The notes under the pieces were generated by a model. It was not told the origin of the DNA. It saw only the letters and a list, made by a program, of their open reading frames with translations, and searched no databases. A stretch of DNA of 64,000 nt, from contig CAKTFJ010000004.1 in the NCBI GenBank assembly GCA_934555825.1, positions 1 to 64,000 on the forward strand. Reading direction: 5' to 3'. Below, one piece after another: positions 1-9,319 of the stretch (within the stretch, counting starts at the first letter, position 1; each line of letters begins with the position of its first letter). The translations under genes and the position numbers were made by a program. The DNA is from an uncultured Hyphomicrobium sp. (GTDB lineage Bacteria; Pseudomonadota; Alphaproteobacteria; Rhizobiales; Hyphomicrobiaceae).

Positions 1-72
1 CTCGACGACGTGCGTGTTGCGCGGCTCGAAGGCGATGGGCGGCTGAGCGTGCTGAAGCAGACAGGCGCTTAA
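1..72 (+). CDS. C-terminal end of a DUF421-like (YetF) protein (partial)
   Basis: The first reading frame is open from base 1 and gives 23 residues ending in LEGDGRLSVLKQTGA before a TAA stop at 70-72. A short acidic/glycine turn followed by a hydrophobic strand and a basic residue is how DUF421 membrane proteins usually finish, so that family is my best guess. Most of the gene lies outside the window. It converges on the membrane-protein gene that ends at 170. Confidence 0.45.
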   Translation, partial: LDDVRVARLEGDGRLSVLKQTGA

Positions 73-102
73 TTCGCCGGGTTGTGCGGTTGTCTCAGCG
101 TT

Positions 103-161
103 GTCATCCCGGAAAGGCGGAGGCGCAAGCCGCAGCCTTCGCATCGCTTGGCCGGGATGAC
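103..161. repeat. Palindromic intergenic repeat with GTCATCCCGG ends
   Basis: GTCATCCCGG at 103-112 is matched by the inverted CCGGGATGAC at 152-161. The interior is GC-rich and partly self-complementary. It lies between two convergent genes. Related ends (ATCCCGGC/GCCGGGAT and GTCATCCC/GGGATGAC) recur at 26809-26828 and 31465-31621, so it looks like one copy of a dispersed palindromic repeat. It could also serve as a bidirectional terminator. Confidence 0.5.
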
Positions 162-169
162 AGGGGTGG

Positions 170-2287
170 TCAGCGGCCTTCGCGCCACCAAGCCATGGCC
201 ATCAGCGCCAGGAGTGCGGCGAGCGCGATCAGGCCGTTGAACATCGGCGTCAGCTTCACGCCTTTCGTCAGATAGGCTTCGCGGTCTGCGAGGCCCATCC
301 AGCCGGAGCCTGCCATCACGCGGCCGCCCGTCATCATGGCCACGCGCGGGAGCGTCACGGCGTCACCCGCCGTCGTTGCGTCGGTGCGGGTCCAGAAGAT
401 CCCGCCGCCCGTCTTGTCGATGAGCGGCTTCAGCTTGTCGCCGGTCGCCACGACCTCGCTCATTTCGCGCGGGTCTTCGACGCCCGCATGTGCAACGGCG
501 GTGAGCTGTCCGGCCGGGCCTTGCGTTTCGGCTTTGTAGAGGCCTGGCAGCTTCACATCGATGGTCGCTTTCCAGACGCCGGGGCGGTCGCGCTCCAGCA
601 CGACCTCGCTGCGCTCTCCGCCGGGTGCCGACATGGTGACGGGGGCGACCTGGTCTTCGAGCGTGCGCCGCTCAAGCGTGACTTTGAGTCCGCGTGCGGA
701 CGCGAGCAGGCGCTCCTCTTCAAGATCCGGCTCCTTCATGAGCCAGTGAGACAGACGGCGCAGCAGATCGGTGTGCGGGCCGCCGCCGTCGTAGCCGCGC
801 GCCCAAAGCCACGCGTGATCGGAGAGCAGAAGCGCGACGCGCCCCGTCCCGCGGCGGTCGAGCACGAGAAGGGGCTGATCCTCCGCGCCTTCCATGACTT
901 TGCGCCCGCGATCCAGACGCACTTCCGCCTGGCGGAACCAATGGCCCCAGGTGGCCGGGCGGTCCGGCCCGATGGCGTTGGCGCCGGGGAGGCCTTGCGT
1001 TACCGGATGGCGCATCCCTTCCTCGGTGATGCGTGCGCGGAACGGTTCCTCGATGACGCGGCCGGTGGGCGCGGCGGGAAGCACGGGCGAGAGCGGCGTG
1101 CGGTAGAGGCTCGTCATGCCGGCATAGTCATCGCCGGCCGCAACCAGCACCGCGCCGCCGTTCTCTACGTAGCGGGCGATGTTGTCGTAGTAGATGAGCT
1201 GCAGGATGCCGCGGTGCTCGTAGCGGTCGAAGATGATGAGATCGAAGTCGCGGATGCGGTCCGAGAACAGCTCCTTCGTCGGGAACGCGATCAGCGAAAG
1301 CTGATTGATCGGTGTGCCGTCCTGCTTCTCGGGCGGACGGAGAATGGTGAAGTGCACGAGGTCGACGGCCGCGTCGGACTTGAGCAGATTGCGCCACGTG
1401 CGTTCGCCCGCGTGCGGCTCACCCGACACGAGAAGCACGCGCAGGTTCTCGCGCACGCCTTCGGCCACGACGACGACGCGGTTGTTGGCGGGCGTCAGCT
1501 CGCCCGGCGCCGTTTCAAGCTCTACCTCGACAATGTTGGTGCCCGCGTGCGGAAAAGGCATCTCGATTGTGACGGGGCGGTCGATTTCTGCGCTGAGCTG
1601 CTGATCGGGGCGGCCTTCGCGGCGCACGTTGAGCGTGACGGGTCCGCTCGCGCGGCCGGTCTTGCCGGTTTCGCGCACGGCAAGCTCGATCTCGCGCGAC
1701 TGGCCCACGAGGCCGTAGCGCGGGGATTCGAGAATTTCGATGCGGCGGTCGAACTCGTCGGGTGTGCCGGTCAGCAGCGTGTGCACGGGTGCGTTGAAGC
1801 CGAGCGCCGTCGCCTCCTTCGGCACGTCGTGCACCTGACCGTCGGTGATCATGATGACGCCCGCGATGCGATCTGGCGGCGTGTTCGTCAGCGCTTCGTT
1901 GAGGGCCGCGAAGAGCTGCGTGCCTTGCGCGGTGCCGCTCTCGCCGCCGGATGCGGAGAGCCACTTCACTTCGAGGTTCTTGATCCCGCCGAGCCGTGCT
2001 TCGAGATTGGCGCGGATCGCGGCGCGCTGCTCTGGTCGCTTGTCGAGCGCCTGGCTCGTGCTCTCGTCCACGACGACGAGGGCGATGTTGGCGAGGCTTT
2101 CGCGTTCCTCCTCGCGCAGTGTCGGATTGATGAGCGCGGCCAGAAGCGCGGCGACGGCGGCTGCACGCCACAACGCGCCACGGCTCTTGCGCACGATGAG
2201 GATGGCGAGCAGCACGAATGCGGCAACCGCCGCCGCCCACAGAAGCGGGACGGGAACGAGCGGCGCGACTTCGATCGACCAGTTCAA
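170..2287 (-). CDS. Membrane protein with VWA/glutamine-amidotransferase-like periplasmic region (Bat-type locus)
   Basis: This 705-residue protein has two N-terminal hydrophobic segments (about residues 12-32 and 40-50), a long soluble middle and a C-terminal transmembrane helix (about 680-697). The middle starts like a von Willebrand-A fold (strand IALVVVDES, then VIMITDGQVHDV near residue 150) and continues into a region resembling class-I glutamine amidotransferases, with no obvious catalytic Cys. It is the last gene of a leftward operon, 31 bp after the DUF4159 protein. Such proteins accompany MoxR/DUF58/BatA loci, thought to assemble or protect envelope complexes. Its exact role is unknown. 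Confidence 0.75.
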   Translation of the reverse strand: MNWSIEVAPLVPVPLLWAAAVAAFVLLAILIVRKSRGALWRAAAVAALLAALINPTLREEERESLANIALVVVDESTSQALDKRPEQRAAIRANLEARLGGIKNLEVKWLSASGGESGTAQGTQLFAALNEALTNTPPDRIAGVIMITDGQVHDVPKEATALGFNAPVHTLLTGTPDEFDRRIEILESPRYGLVGQSREIELAVRETGKTGRASGPVTLNVRREGRPDQQLSAEIDRPVTIEMPFPHAGTNIVEVELETAPGELTPANNRVVVVAEGVRENLRVLLVSGEPHAGERTWRNLLKSDAAVDLVHFTILRPPEKQDGTPINQLSLIAFPTKELFSDRIRDFDLIIFDRYEHRGILQLIYYDNIARYVENGGAVLVAAGDDYAGMTSLYRTPLSPVLPAAPTGRVIEEPFRARITEEGMRHPVTQGLPGANAIGPDRPATWGHWFRQAEVRLDRGRKVMEGAEDQPLLVLDRRGTGRVALLLSDHAWLWARGYDGGGPHTDLLRRLSHWLMKEPDLEEERLLASARGLKVTLERRTLEDQVAPVTMSAPGGERSEVVLERDRPGVWKATIDVKLPGLYKAETQGPAGQLTAVAHAGVEDPREMSEVVATGDKLKPLIDKTGGGIFWTRTDATTAGDAVTLPRVAMMTGGRVMAGSGWMGLADREAYLTKGVKLTPMFNGLIALAALLALMAMAWWREGR

Positions 2288-2318
2288 CAGCTACTCCTTG
2301 CCAGGCCTTTGCGGCGCA

Positions 2319-5228
2319 TCACTGACCGAGCCGCTCCAAGAGCGCGGGGATGTGCACCTGGTCGGCCTTGTAGTTGCCGGTGAGCGCGTGCATCACAATG
2401 TTGATGCCGCTGCGCAACGCCATTTCGCGCTGGCTCTCGCCGCCGGGCACGACGGGATAGAGCGGACGCCCGCGGCTATCGAGCGCCCAGGCGGCTGCGA
2501 AATCATTCGACGTGATGAGAATGGAGCTTACGCCGTCGGCCTGGCGTGCACGCCGGCCGCCCGTTTCTGTGCCAGCTTCTGCGTCGCCGCCTGTTCCGGC
2601 TTCGACCCAGAGCTGTCCGCCTTCCCAGCGTCCGGGGAACGAGCGCATGAGGTAGAACGATTTCGTGAGCACGTGATCTTCGGGGACAGGTTCGAGGCGC
2701 GGGACATCGAGCTGGCCGACGAGGCGCTGCAGCGATCCGTTGCGGCCTTCGAAGCCGCCGCCGGACGGAATCCCGGTGCCGAAGTCGCGCGTGTCGAAGA
2801 TGATCATGCCGCCCTGTTTCATGTAGGCGTCGATCTTGGCGAGCGTCGCCTGGGGGAGCGCTTCGGCGTTTGCGAGCACGGGCCAATAGAGGACGGGGAA
2901 GAAGGCGATCTCGTCCGCGACGATGTCGACGGGCATCGGCTCGCCGGGCTCGACGGCCGTGCGCACCGCGAGAATGCGTGAGAGACCCGAGAGACCGGCC
3001 TGGCTCGTGGCGTCTGCCGTTGCATCGCCGGTGAGCACGTAGCCGAGCGTGACGTTCCCCGTTGCCTTTTGCGCGACTTGGGCACTTGGCGGTGGTGCGT
3101 CGGCTTGAAGCTGCGCGACGGCAGGTGCCGGCGATAGGGCAACGCTCGCGGCGCCGATTGCGGCGAAAAGTGCACCGGCCGCGACCGAGCGGCGGCGGAA
3201 GCCGAGGCGAGAGGCGAAGGCCGCAAGTGCGCCGAGGAGAACAAGCACGGCCACGATGTCTGCAAACACGAGCGCGAGCGATGCTGTGAGGAGATAGGGC
3301 GCGAGTGGCGTCGAGGGCTGCGTGTCGTAGAGCATCTGGGAGACCCCACTCGGACGGGACGGAAGAGGGTTCAGCGTGCTGTCCTCTTCCAGGACGTTGA
3401 GCGCACGTGGAGACCCTTGTGCACCATAGTAGCCCGGCGGGTGCTGAAGGCTAGCCTTGACCGACTGAAGGCGTTCGGCCGGGATCGCTTCGGCTGTGGG
3501 TGGCGGCGCGCGCAGGATGCCGTAGCCGTCGAGCGTCTGCACGGGCGCGAAGGCTTCGAGGTTGGCCGTCTGATTGGCTACGGTAGCGGACGTATCGGGC
3601 GCTGTGCCTTCGGCAGCGGCGGGCGGTGCGAGACTGCCGAGCGCGGTCACGCGGCGGAGCATCTCGACGAAGAGGCCCGACATCGGGAGGTTCGACCAAT
3701 CGGAATTCGCGGTGACGTGGAACAGCACGACCTGCCCCGCGCCGTGGGACGCAGCGGTTACGAGCGGCGTGCCGTCGCCAAGGCGTGCCCAGACCTGGAT
3801 ATCGGACGTGAGGCGCGCGGGATCGGCGAGCACTTGGCGCGAGACGGTGACATCTTTCGGGACGGGAATGCCTGCGAACAAGCTGGATGAATCGAAGTCC
3901 GCAAGCGGTTGCGGACTGGACCACGACAGCGCGCCACCGAGCGTGCGTCCGCCGACGCGAAGCGCAACGGGGAGCAGATCGTCGCCGCCGCTTTCCAGGC
4001 GAGGGCCCGCGAAGCGCACCAGCACACCGCCGGATCTCACCCACTCGTCAACACGCGTTTTGATGTCGCCGGCAAGTGTTCCGATGTCGGCGAGCATAAG
4101 GACGCTCGCGCGCTGCTTCAAAACGGTGTCGATGCCGTCGGCGAGATTGAGATCTTGCGGGCGGACGATTTCAGCGTACGGCTGGACGGCTTTCTCCAGA
4201 TAGAACAGCGGTGCGAGGAGCGGTTGCGCCTGCTCCTGGCTTTCGCCGGAGATCATGCCGACGCGCTGCCATTGGGAACGGCCGTCGAGCAGGCTTACGG
4301 TGCCGGCAGAGCGTTCGGCTGAGATGTCGAGGCGCGTCACCTGATTTCTGAGTTCGAGCGGAAGTTCGAACGTGACGCTCGTTTCGGTGGCGCCGGGAGC
4401 AAAGGAGAATGTCGTTTCGCCGAGGCGTTGACCGCGCGCGGAGACAGCATCGATGCGGCCCGCGCGGGCCGGTCCGCCAGTGCGGAGCACACGCGCGACG
4501 AGCTTCCCGTCTGCGCCGACGGTTGCCGTGAGGCCGAGCGGTTCCTCACCCGCGGTATCCTCCGCTATGGCGAGTGTGCCGCCGTCCGCGAGTGCTTCGA
4601 TACCTTCGGCAAACGCTGCGGCGTCCGTGGCGTGATCGATGCCGTCGGTGAGCCAGAGAATGCTGGGGCCGCTTGCGCCCGTGGCGGCAAGGGTGTCTTT
4701 CAGGGCTGCGAGTGTAGCGCTGCGATCGGGCGTGAAGGGACGCGGCTCGATGGCCGCCAACGTGGCGCGAGCGTCTGCAGGCGCTTCGAGCTTGAGCGTG
4801 CGCGTCTTTGCAGCGGGCGCGGTTTCCGCGACGACGACGGGGCGGCCCTGGCGCTGCGCTTCCGCGATCATCTCCTCGGCAAGGGCGGTGCGGCGGGGCC
4901 AGCCGTTGGCTGCGGCCCATCCGTTGTCGATGGCGATGACGACGGGGCCGCTACCGGTGAGGGTGCGCTCGCGCGTCGGGTTCAGCACCGGCTCAGCCAG
5001 CGCGAGGATGATAAGCGCGGCGGCCAGCAGACGAATGAGCAGCAGCCACCACGGCGTTTTAGCTGGCGTTTTCTCCTGGTTCTCGATTCCGACGAGGATG
5101 CGGGTTGCCGGAAACTCCACCTGCTTCGGGCGCGGGGGAACGGTGCGCAGAAGCCAATAGATGAGCGGCAGCGCGGCGAGCGCTGTGAGGAGCCACGGAT
5201 TGAGGAATGCGAGGGCGCCGATGCTCAT
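2319..5228 (-). CDS. BatA-domain and DUF4159 membrane protein
   Basis: 969 residues. The N-terminus (FLNPWLLTALAALPLIYWLLR, a second helix near residue 65) is the BatA N-terminal membrane module (TIGR02226 type). A VWA-like region follows around residues 95-200, then a long beta-rich part, two helices near 640-695, and a C-terminal DUF4159 domain (about 730-955; VLYWPVLANAEAL and MIIFDTRDFGTG are typical). The start overlaps the stop of the upstream DUF58 gene in an ATGA (5225-5228), so the two are probably translationally coupled. These fused proteins are standard in alphaproteobacterial MoxR operons. Their substrate is not known. Confidence 0.85.
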   Translation of the reverse strand: MSIGALAFLNPWLLTALAALPLIYWLLRTVPPRPKQVEFPATRILVGIENQEKTPAKTPWWLLLIRLLAAALIILALAEPVLNPTRERTLTGSGPVVIAIDNGWAAANGWPRRTALAEEMIAEAQRQGRPVVVAETAPAAKTRTLKLEAPADARATLAAIEPRPFTPDRSATLAALKDTLAATGASGPSILWLTDGIDHATDAAAFAEGIEALADGGTLAIAEDTAGEEPLGLTATVGADGKLVARVLRTGGPARAGRIDAVSARGQRLGETTFSFAPGATETSVTFELPLELRNQVTRLDISAERSAGTVSLLDGRSQWQRVGMISGESQEQAQPLLAPLFYLEKAVQPYAEIVRPQDLNLADGIDTVLKQRASVLMLADIGTLAGDIKTRVDEWVRSGGVLVRFAGPRLESGGDDLLPVALRVGGRTLGGALSWSSPQPLADFDSSSLFAGIPVPKDVTVSRQVLADPARLTSDIQVWARLGDGTPLVTAASHGAGQVVLFHVTANSDWSNLPMSGLFVEMLRRVTALGSLAPPAAAEGTAPDTSATVANQTANLEAFAPVQTLDGYGILRAPPPTAEAIPAERLQSVKASLQHPPGYYGAQGSPRALNVLEEDSTLNPLPSRPSGVSQMLYDTQPSTPLAPYLLTASLALVFADIVAVLVLLGALAAFASRLGFRRRSVAAGALFAAIGAASVALSPAPAVAQLQADAPPPSAQVAQKATGNVTLGYVLTGDATADATSQAGLSGLSRILAVRTAVEPGEPMPVDIVADEIAFFPVLYWPVLANAEALPQATLAKIDAYMKQGGMIIFDTRDFGTGIPSGGGFEGRNGSLQRLVGQLDVPRLEPVPEDHVLTKSFYLMRSFPGRWEGGQLWVEAGTGGDAEAGTETGGRRARQADGVSSILITSNDFAAAWALDSRGRPLYPVVPGGESQREMALRSGINIVMHALTGNYKADQVHIPALLERLGQ

Positions 5229-6202
5229 GAGCGGCCCTCTGCTTGTCGGGCGCTTGCTTGCGCGGTGGGTTGCTGCCAGCGATATCCGCCGTCGCGGCCT
5301 TCGAGACGCATGATGAGGGTCAGCAGCGGCTCGGTCGGCGGGCGGTCCGTGTGGTGCACCATGAACGACCAGCCAAGGCGCGTTGCAAGGGCCTGCAATT
5401 CCTCGCGATGTGCTTTGAGGCGGGCCTGATAGCGCTCGCGAAGGCTTTCGGCGCGATCCGCGATCCAGCTCTCGCTGCCTTCAACCCCGAGAAACTCGGT
5501 GCGTCCCTCGTAGGGCAGCGTTTCCTCCGCGGGGTCCAGCACTTGGATCAGATGTCCCGACGCGCCGCTCGCGGCGAGCGTTTCGATGCTCTCGCGGATC
5601 TCGTCGATGGGGTCGAGGAAGTCGGAGAACAACAGCACACCGGAAAAGCGGCTGACGCGGGCGGGAGAGGGCCGTCCGCTCACGAGCAGTGGGCTTTCGG
5701 TGTGGGAGGCGATGGCTTCGGCGAGACGCGTCGATGCGCGCCGGCTCGCGTAGGGTGGCGTGATGCCGAGGAGCCCGACGCGCTCTCCGCCGCGTACGAG
5801 CAACTCGGCTGCGGCCAACATGAGCACGAGCGCGCGATCACGCTTGGTTGTGGTTGAGAGATGGCTCTGAAACGACATCGACGGCGAGAGGTCCGGCCAT
5901 AGCCACAGCGTGTGGGCTGCTTCCCATTCGCGTTCACGCACGTAGAGGTGATCGGAGCTCGCGGAGCGGCGCCAGTCGATAAGCTGGGCGGAGTCCTGCT
6001 GCTCGTAGGTGCGAAACTGCCAGAAAGTCTCACCAGGCCCCGCGCGGCGGCGGCCATGAATGCCGTGGGCGACGGTTTGCGCGATGCGGTCGGCTTCGAT
6101 CAGGAGGTCGGGCAAGCGTTCGGCGACGGCATGTGCGTCGCGTTCGAGACGGAACACGCCGGGCTGTGCCTGGCCGGGGAGGGGCCCGCGGGGCGCCGCC
6201 AT
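5225..6202 (-). CDS. DUF58 domain-containing protein
   Basis: 325-residue soluble protein with the DUF58 signature around residues 55-95: a Gly-rich turn, then QQDSAQLIDWRRSASSDHLYVREREWE. A VWA-like fold follows, with LWLWPDLSPSMSF carrying the MIDAS-like DxSxS. DUF58 proteins sit beside MoxR ATPases and are proposed clients or partners of them. The gene lies 5 bp downstream of moxR and overlaps the next gene by 4 bp, so all four genes of the cluster should be one transcript. Confidence 0.88.
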   Translation of the reverse strand: MAAPRGPLPGQAQPGVFRLERDAHAVAERLPDLLIEADRIAQTVAHGIHGRRRAGPGETFWQFRTYEQQDSAQLIDWRRSASSDHLYVREREWEAAHTLWLWPDLSPSMSFQSHLSTTTKRDRALVLMLAAAELLVRGGERVGLLGITPPYASRRASTRLAEAIASHTESPLLVSGRPSPARVSRFSGVLLFSDFLDPIDEIRESIETLAASGASGHLIQVLDPAEETLPYEGRTEFLGVEGSESWIADRAESLRERYQARLKAHREELQALATRLGWSFMVHHTDRPPTEPLLTLIMRLEGRDGGYRWQQPTAQASARQAEGRS

Positions 6203-6207
6203 GCCGC

Positions 6208-7206
6208 CTACTCCAGCGCTTGGGCGAGGCGGGCGATCAGTTGACCCAGCTCCTCGCCCTCGGCGCGAGCGGCGAAGGACAACGCCATACGGTGCTTCAG
6301 AACGGGCTCGGCCAGTTCCACAACATCGTCGATGGAGGGCGCGAGGCGGCCGTCGATGAGCGCCTTGGCACGGACTGCAAGCGTCAACGCCTGGCTGGCG
6401 CGCGGGCCGGGACCCCAGGCGATGAGGCGGTCGGTCTCGGCGTTGGCGCCCGTGCCGGGGCGTGCCGAGCGCACAAGCTTCAGGATCGCTTCCACGACCT
6501 TGTCGGGGACCGGCATCTGGCGCACGAGGCGCTGGATGGCCATCAGGTCGCCCGCGGACAGGACGGTTTCGACCGAGCGGTCGTCGGTGCCGGTGGTCGC
6601 GTAGAGCATGCGGCGCTCGGCGGCGAGGTCGGGATAGGTGACATCGATTTCCAGCAGGAAGCGGTCGAGCTGCGCTTCGGGAAGGGGATAGGTGCCTTCC
6701 TGCTCGAGCGGGTTCTGCGTTGCCAGCACGTGGAACGGCTGGGGCACGTCATGGCGCTGACCGGCGACCGTGACGTGGTGCTCCTGCATGGCCTGGAGCA
6801 GGGCCGACTGCGTTTTTGGCGAGGCGCGGTTGATCTCGTCCGCCATCAGGAGCTGGGTGAAGATCGGGCCCTTGATGAAGCGGAAGCTGCGCCGCTCGCC
6901 CGGCGTGTCTTCGAGCACCTCCGAGCCGATGATGTCGGACGGCATGAGGTCGGGCGTGAACTGGATGCGCTTGGCATCGAGGCCGAGCACGCGCCCGAGC
7001 GTTTCGACGAGCAGGGTCTTGGCGAGACCGGGGACGCCGATGAGAAGGGCGTGGCCGCCCGAGAGAATGGTAATCAGCGAGCGCTCAATGACGACATCCT
7101 GGCCGAAGATGACGGATGCGGCTGCCTTGTGGGCGCGCTTTACACGTTCGGCGGCGGCTTCGAGCCGCGGAACGATGGTTTCGTCGGTTTGGATGACAGT
7201 GCTCAT
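6208..7206 (-). CDS. MoxR family AAA+ ATPase
   Basis: 332 residues. Walker A is GVPGLAKT (57-64), Walker B is LLMADEINRASP (119-130), and ATQNPLEQEGTYPLPEAQLDRF is the MoxR sensor-1/arginine-finger region. The C-terminal lid is all-helical. MoxR ATPases act as chaperones for assembling metal-cofactor or envelope complexes together with VWA proteins. It is the first gene of the leftward four-gene operon. The name MoxR comes from methanol-oxidation loci, but this paralogue belongs to the Bat-like context, so no methanol role is implied. Confidence 0.93.
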   Translation of the reverse strand: MSTVIQTDETIVPRLEAAAERVKRAHKAAASVIFGQDVVIERSLITILSGGHALLIGVPGLAKTLLVETLGRVLGLDAKRIQFTPDLMPSDIIGSEVLEDTPGERRSFRFIKGPIFTQLLMADEINRASPKTQSALLQAMQEHHVTVAGQRHDVPQPFHVLATQNPLEQEGTYPLPEAQLDRFLLEIDVTYPDLAAERRMLYATTGTDDRSVETVLSAGDLMAIQRLVRQMPVPDKVVEAILKLVRSARPGTGANAETDRLIAWGPGPRASQALTLAVRAKALIDGRLAPSIDDVVELAEPVLKHRMALSFAARAEGEELGQLIARLAQALE

Positions 7207-7330
7207 GGATCGCCGCTCATGATTTGCAGGGGCTCGCCTCGCAGGGGAAAGAGCAGGGGCGGGCCTCGTCTGATGCTTTTATTAGCGATGTGACCGGCTC
7301 GCAGGGGGGCTGGTCAAGTTAAACCTAGGT

Positions 7331-7411
7331 AAGACACGTCCGGAAATCACCTTTATTGCGCTGAAACGCCAATCTTTCCGGTGCGTTTCTCAAGTGGCAG
7401 GGACGTGTCTT
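7331..7411. repeat. Nested and interleaved inverted repeats in a divergent promoter region
   Basis: AAGACACGTCC (7331-7341) is perfectly inverted as GGACGTGTCTT (7401-7411). Inside lie CCGGAAA (7340-7346) with TTTCCGG (7375-7381), and GAAACGC (7363-7369) with GCGTTTC (7383-7389). The two inner pairs interleave, which allows alternative hairpins or a pseudoknot-like fold. The element lies in the 265-bp gap between the divergent moxR operon and the DUF1285 gene. Its function is unknown; it may be an operator cluster, a leader RNA or a small repeat. Confidence 0.5.
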
Positions 7412-7471
7412 GGAAAACGAAGTTGCGGAAGCGATGTTCCAGGCAAGCTAAGCGCGATATGGCAAGACGGT

Positions 7472-8011
7472 ATGGATAGGCTCGAAGATCTTCTGAAGCA
7501 CGCGGAGGGCGATGCTCCCGCGCCGGTGGAGCGCTGGAATCCGCCTTACTGCGGCGACATCGGCCTCGAAATCCTGCGTGACGGAAGCTGGCAATATCAG
7601 GGGAGCCCGATCCGCCGCCCGGCGATGGTGAAGCTGTTCGCACGCGTGCTGCGGCGCGATGCGGACGGGCGGACTTATCTCGTGACGCCTGCCGAAAAAA
7701 TCGACATTGCCGTTGCGGACGCGCCGTTCATCGCCGTGGAGATGCAAGTCCAGGGCGAGGGGCAAACGCAGTCGCTCGTGTTTCGTACCAACGTGGACGA
7801 CGTGGTGCAGTGCGGACTCGAGCATCCGTTGCGGTTTGCGGTGGACGGGGCCGGGGGTGCCTTCAAGCCATATGTGCACGTGCGCGGCCGGCTGGAGGCG
7901 CTTATTTCTCGCGCCGTCGTCTACGATCTCGTCGCACTCGCTTGGCCAGGACCTGACAAAGGGCCGCCTGGAATCTGGAGCGGGGGCGCGTTCTTCCCGC
8001 TGCCTGTTTAA
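7472..8011 (+). CDS. DUF1285 domain-containing protein
   Basis: 179 residues from ATG 7472 (MDRLEDLLKHAEG). An in-frame ATG at 7394 would add 26 low-complexity residues that overlap the inverted repeats, so it is less likely. The sequence WNPPYCGDIGLEILRDGSWQYQGSPIRRPAMVKLFARVLRRDADG and YLVTPAEKIDIAVADAPFIAVEM matches DUF1285, a conserved proteobacterial family of unknown function, often beside moxR. No signal peptide or membrane helix is seen. The Shine-Dalgarno sequence is weak. Confidence 0.85.
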   Translation: MDRLEDLLKHAEGDAPAPVERWNPPYCGDIGLEILRDGSWQYQGSPIRRPAMVKLFARVLRRDADGRTYLVTPAEKIDIAVADAPFIAVEMQVQGEGQTQSLVFRTNVDDVVQCGLEHPLRFAVDGAGGAFKPYVHVRGRLEALISRAVVYDLVALAWPGPDKGPPGIWSGGAFFPLPV

Positions 8012-8026
8012 ACGAAGCCTGCTTCG

Positions 8027-8770
8027 CTACTGCGCGGCGGCGGCTTTTGCAGGCGGAGCTTCCTTTTTCTTCGGCGGTGGAATGGCCGTCGCGGCGGATT
8101 TCTTTTTTGCCGCTTCTTCCAGTTCGGCTTTCGTTTCGGTTCCTTCCGGGCCCCACTTCTCCTCGCATCGGCGATGGATGAAACGATTGATCGAGCGGAT
8201 CAGCGGCCGATGGAAAACGCCGAGCGTGTCTTCGAGCTGGGCGGCGGTCCAAACGGTCGCGCGCACGTCGACGGGGCCTTCGATCTTTTCGAGGTTGATC
8301 CAGACCTTGTCGGCCTTGCCATCCTTGAACTTGAGCTTGGGTGCCACTGTCATTTCGACGGGTCGCTCCTCGCCCTCCCGCACGACGACGCAGCTTACGT
8401 CATGAGCCGGTACGCGGACGGTGTGTTTGCGTTGGGTGAGGGCTGCGATGATGTCGGCGCGTGCGAGTGCCACGTCGACGGTGCAGCGCGCATCTCCGAA
8501 GCCCCAGGACATGCCTTTGCTTTTGCCGCCTTCGAGCGAGGACTTGGCCCATGTCTTCTGAAGATCGCAGGCAAGATCGTCGCCGGCGGACTCTTTGCCG
8601 AGAATCATCGAGCAGATTTTTTTCTCGCAGGCCTTGATTGCCACTTCCTCTGTGGGCGGCACTTCGAGCGTAGGGGCGGCCGCGGATGACGCGGCAATCA
8701 TGCCTATGAGGCCTGCTGCGAAGCCGGCGCGCCATCCGAACAGGGAGCTTGGGACGCTGCGGCTCGGCAT
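8027..8770 (-). CDS. Secreted hypothetical protein
   Basis: 247 residues with an N-terminal signal-like stretch (AGFAAGLIGMIAASSAAA, about residues 15-33), four Cys in the mature part (such as ACEKKIC) that could form disulfides, and an Ala/Lys/Pro-rich tail (PPPKKKEAPPAKAAAAQ). I do not recognise the family. It converges on the DUF1285 gene (15-bp gap) and diverges from the oxidase subunit IV gene. A periplasmic location is inferred from the signal peptide. Confidence 0.7.
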   Translation of the reverse strand: MPSRSVPSSLFGWRAGFAAGLIGMIAASSAAAPTLEVPPTEEVAIKACEKKICSMILGKESAGDDLACDLQKTWAKSSLEGGKSKGMSWGFGDARCTVDVALARADIIAALTQRKHTVRVPAHDVSCVVVREGEERPVEMTVAPKLKFKDGKADKVWINLEKIEGPVDVRATVWTAAQLEDTLGVFHRPLIRSINRFIHRRCEEKWGPEGTETKAELEEAAKKKSAATAIPPPKKKEAPPAKAAAAQ

Positions 8771-8996
8771 GAGGGCCTTTCCCTTAGACCTTGGTCTCGT
8801 TTAGCCTTTTGTATGGATTGGCAAACGCGCGCGATGCTGGCACCCGATTACGCCTGTATTTGGGCTTGAGGCGAAGGTCGATCGTCTGTCCCGTTGGAGT
8901 GGCGATCAAGTGGCCTGTTTCAGGGCCAGACTTGATGAACCGAAGGGGTTGGGCTACCAAGAGCCAAAGGTTCAAACAATCGAATGGGAGGATTTT

Positions 8997-9140
8997 ATGG
9001 GGATCGACACTTCGGGCGGTCATCCGGCAATGGACTACGCCGAGCATAACCGCACGTATCAGAACTTCCTTGCCTGGACCAAAGTCGGCATCGTGTTCTG
9101 CGTCGTACTGCTCGCCGGAATGGCCTACTTCCTCGTCTAG
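8997..9140 (+). CDS. aa3-type cytochrome c oxidase subunit IV
   Basis: 47 residues starting at ATG 8997, preceded by a strong GGGAGGA (8986-8992). The frame extends upstream but without a comparable ribosome site. MDYAEHNRTYQNFLAWTKVG followed by one transmembrane helix (about residues 24-46) is the small bacterial COX subunit IV family (COX4_pro_2) of alphaproteobacterial aa3 oxidases. In these bacteria it is often encoded away from coxAB and next to pntAA, as here. Confidence 0.85.
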   Translation: MGIDTSGGHPAMDYAEHNRTYQNFLAWTKVGIVFCVVLLAGMAYFLV

Positions 9141-9319
9141 CACCGCCTCCCACGCGCTCATCTCGGTTCGTTTCGACGCTGATACCGGCGTTCGATTCGC
9201 GGCGAATGGTGGCCGCTTTCAGTCAGGCGGGTTTCATACGGTCGGGTGTTTTTACACGGTCGGTTTGGCCGGCCTTCCCGCGGGGCTCCCCCGCAGGAAC
9301 GTGTCTACGGGATGCTTCG

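Noticed and set aside
488..2383. Long rightward reading frame of 631 codons opposite the first operon genes
   Set aside because: It is antisense to the VWA/GATase-like gene; the translation is Arg/Ala/His-rich with no domain, an artefact of high GC content.
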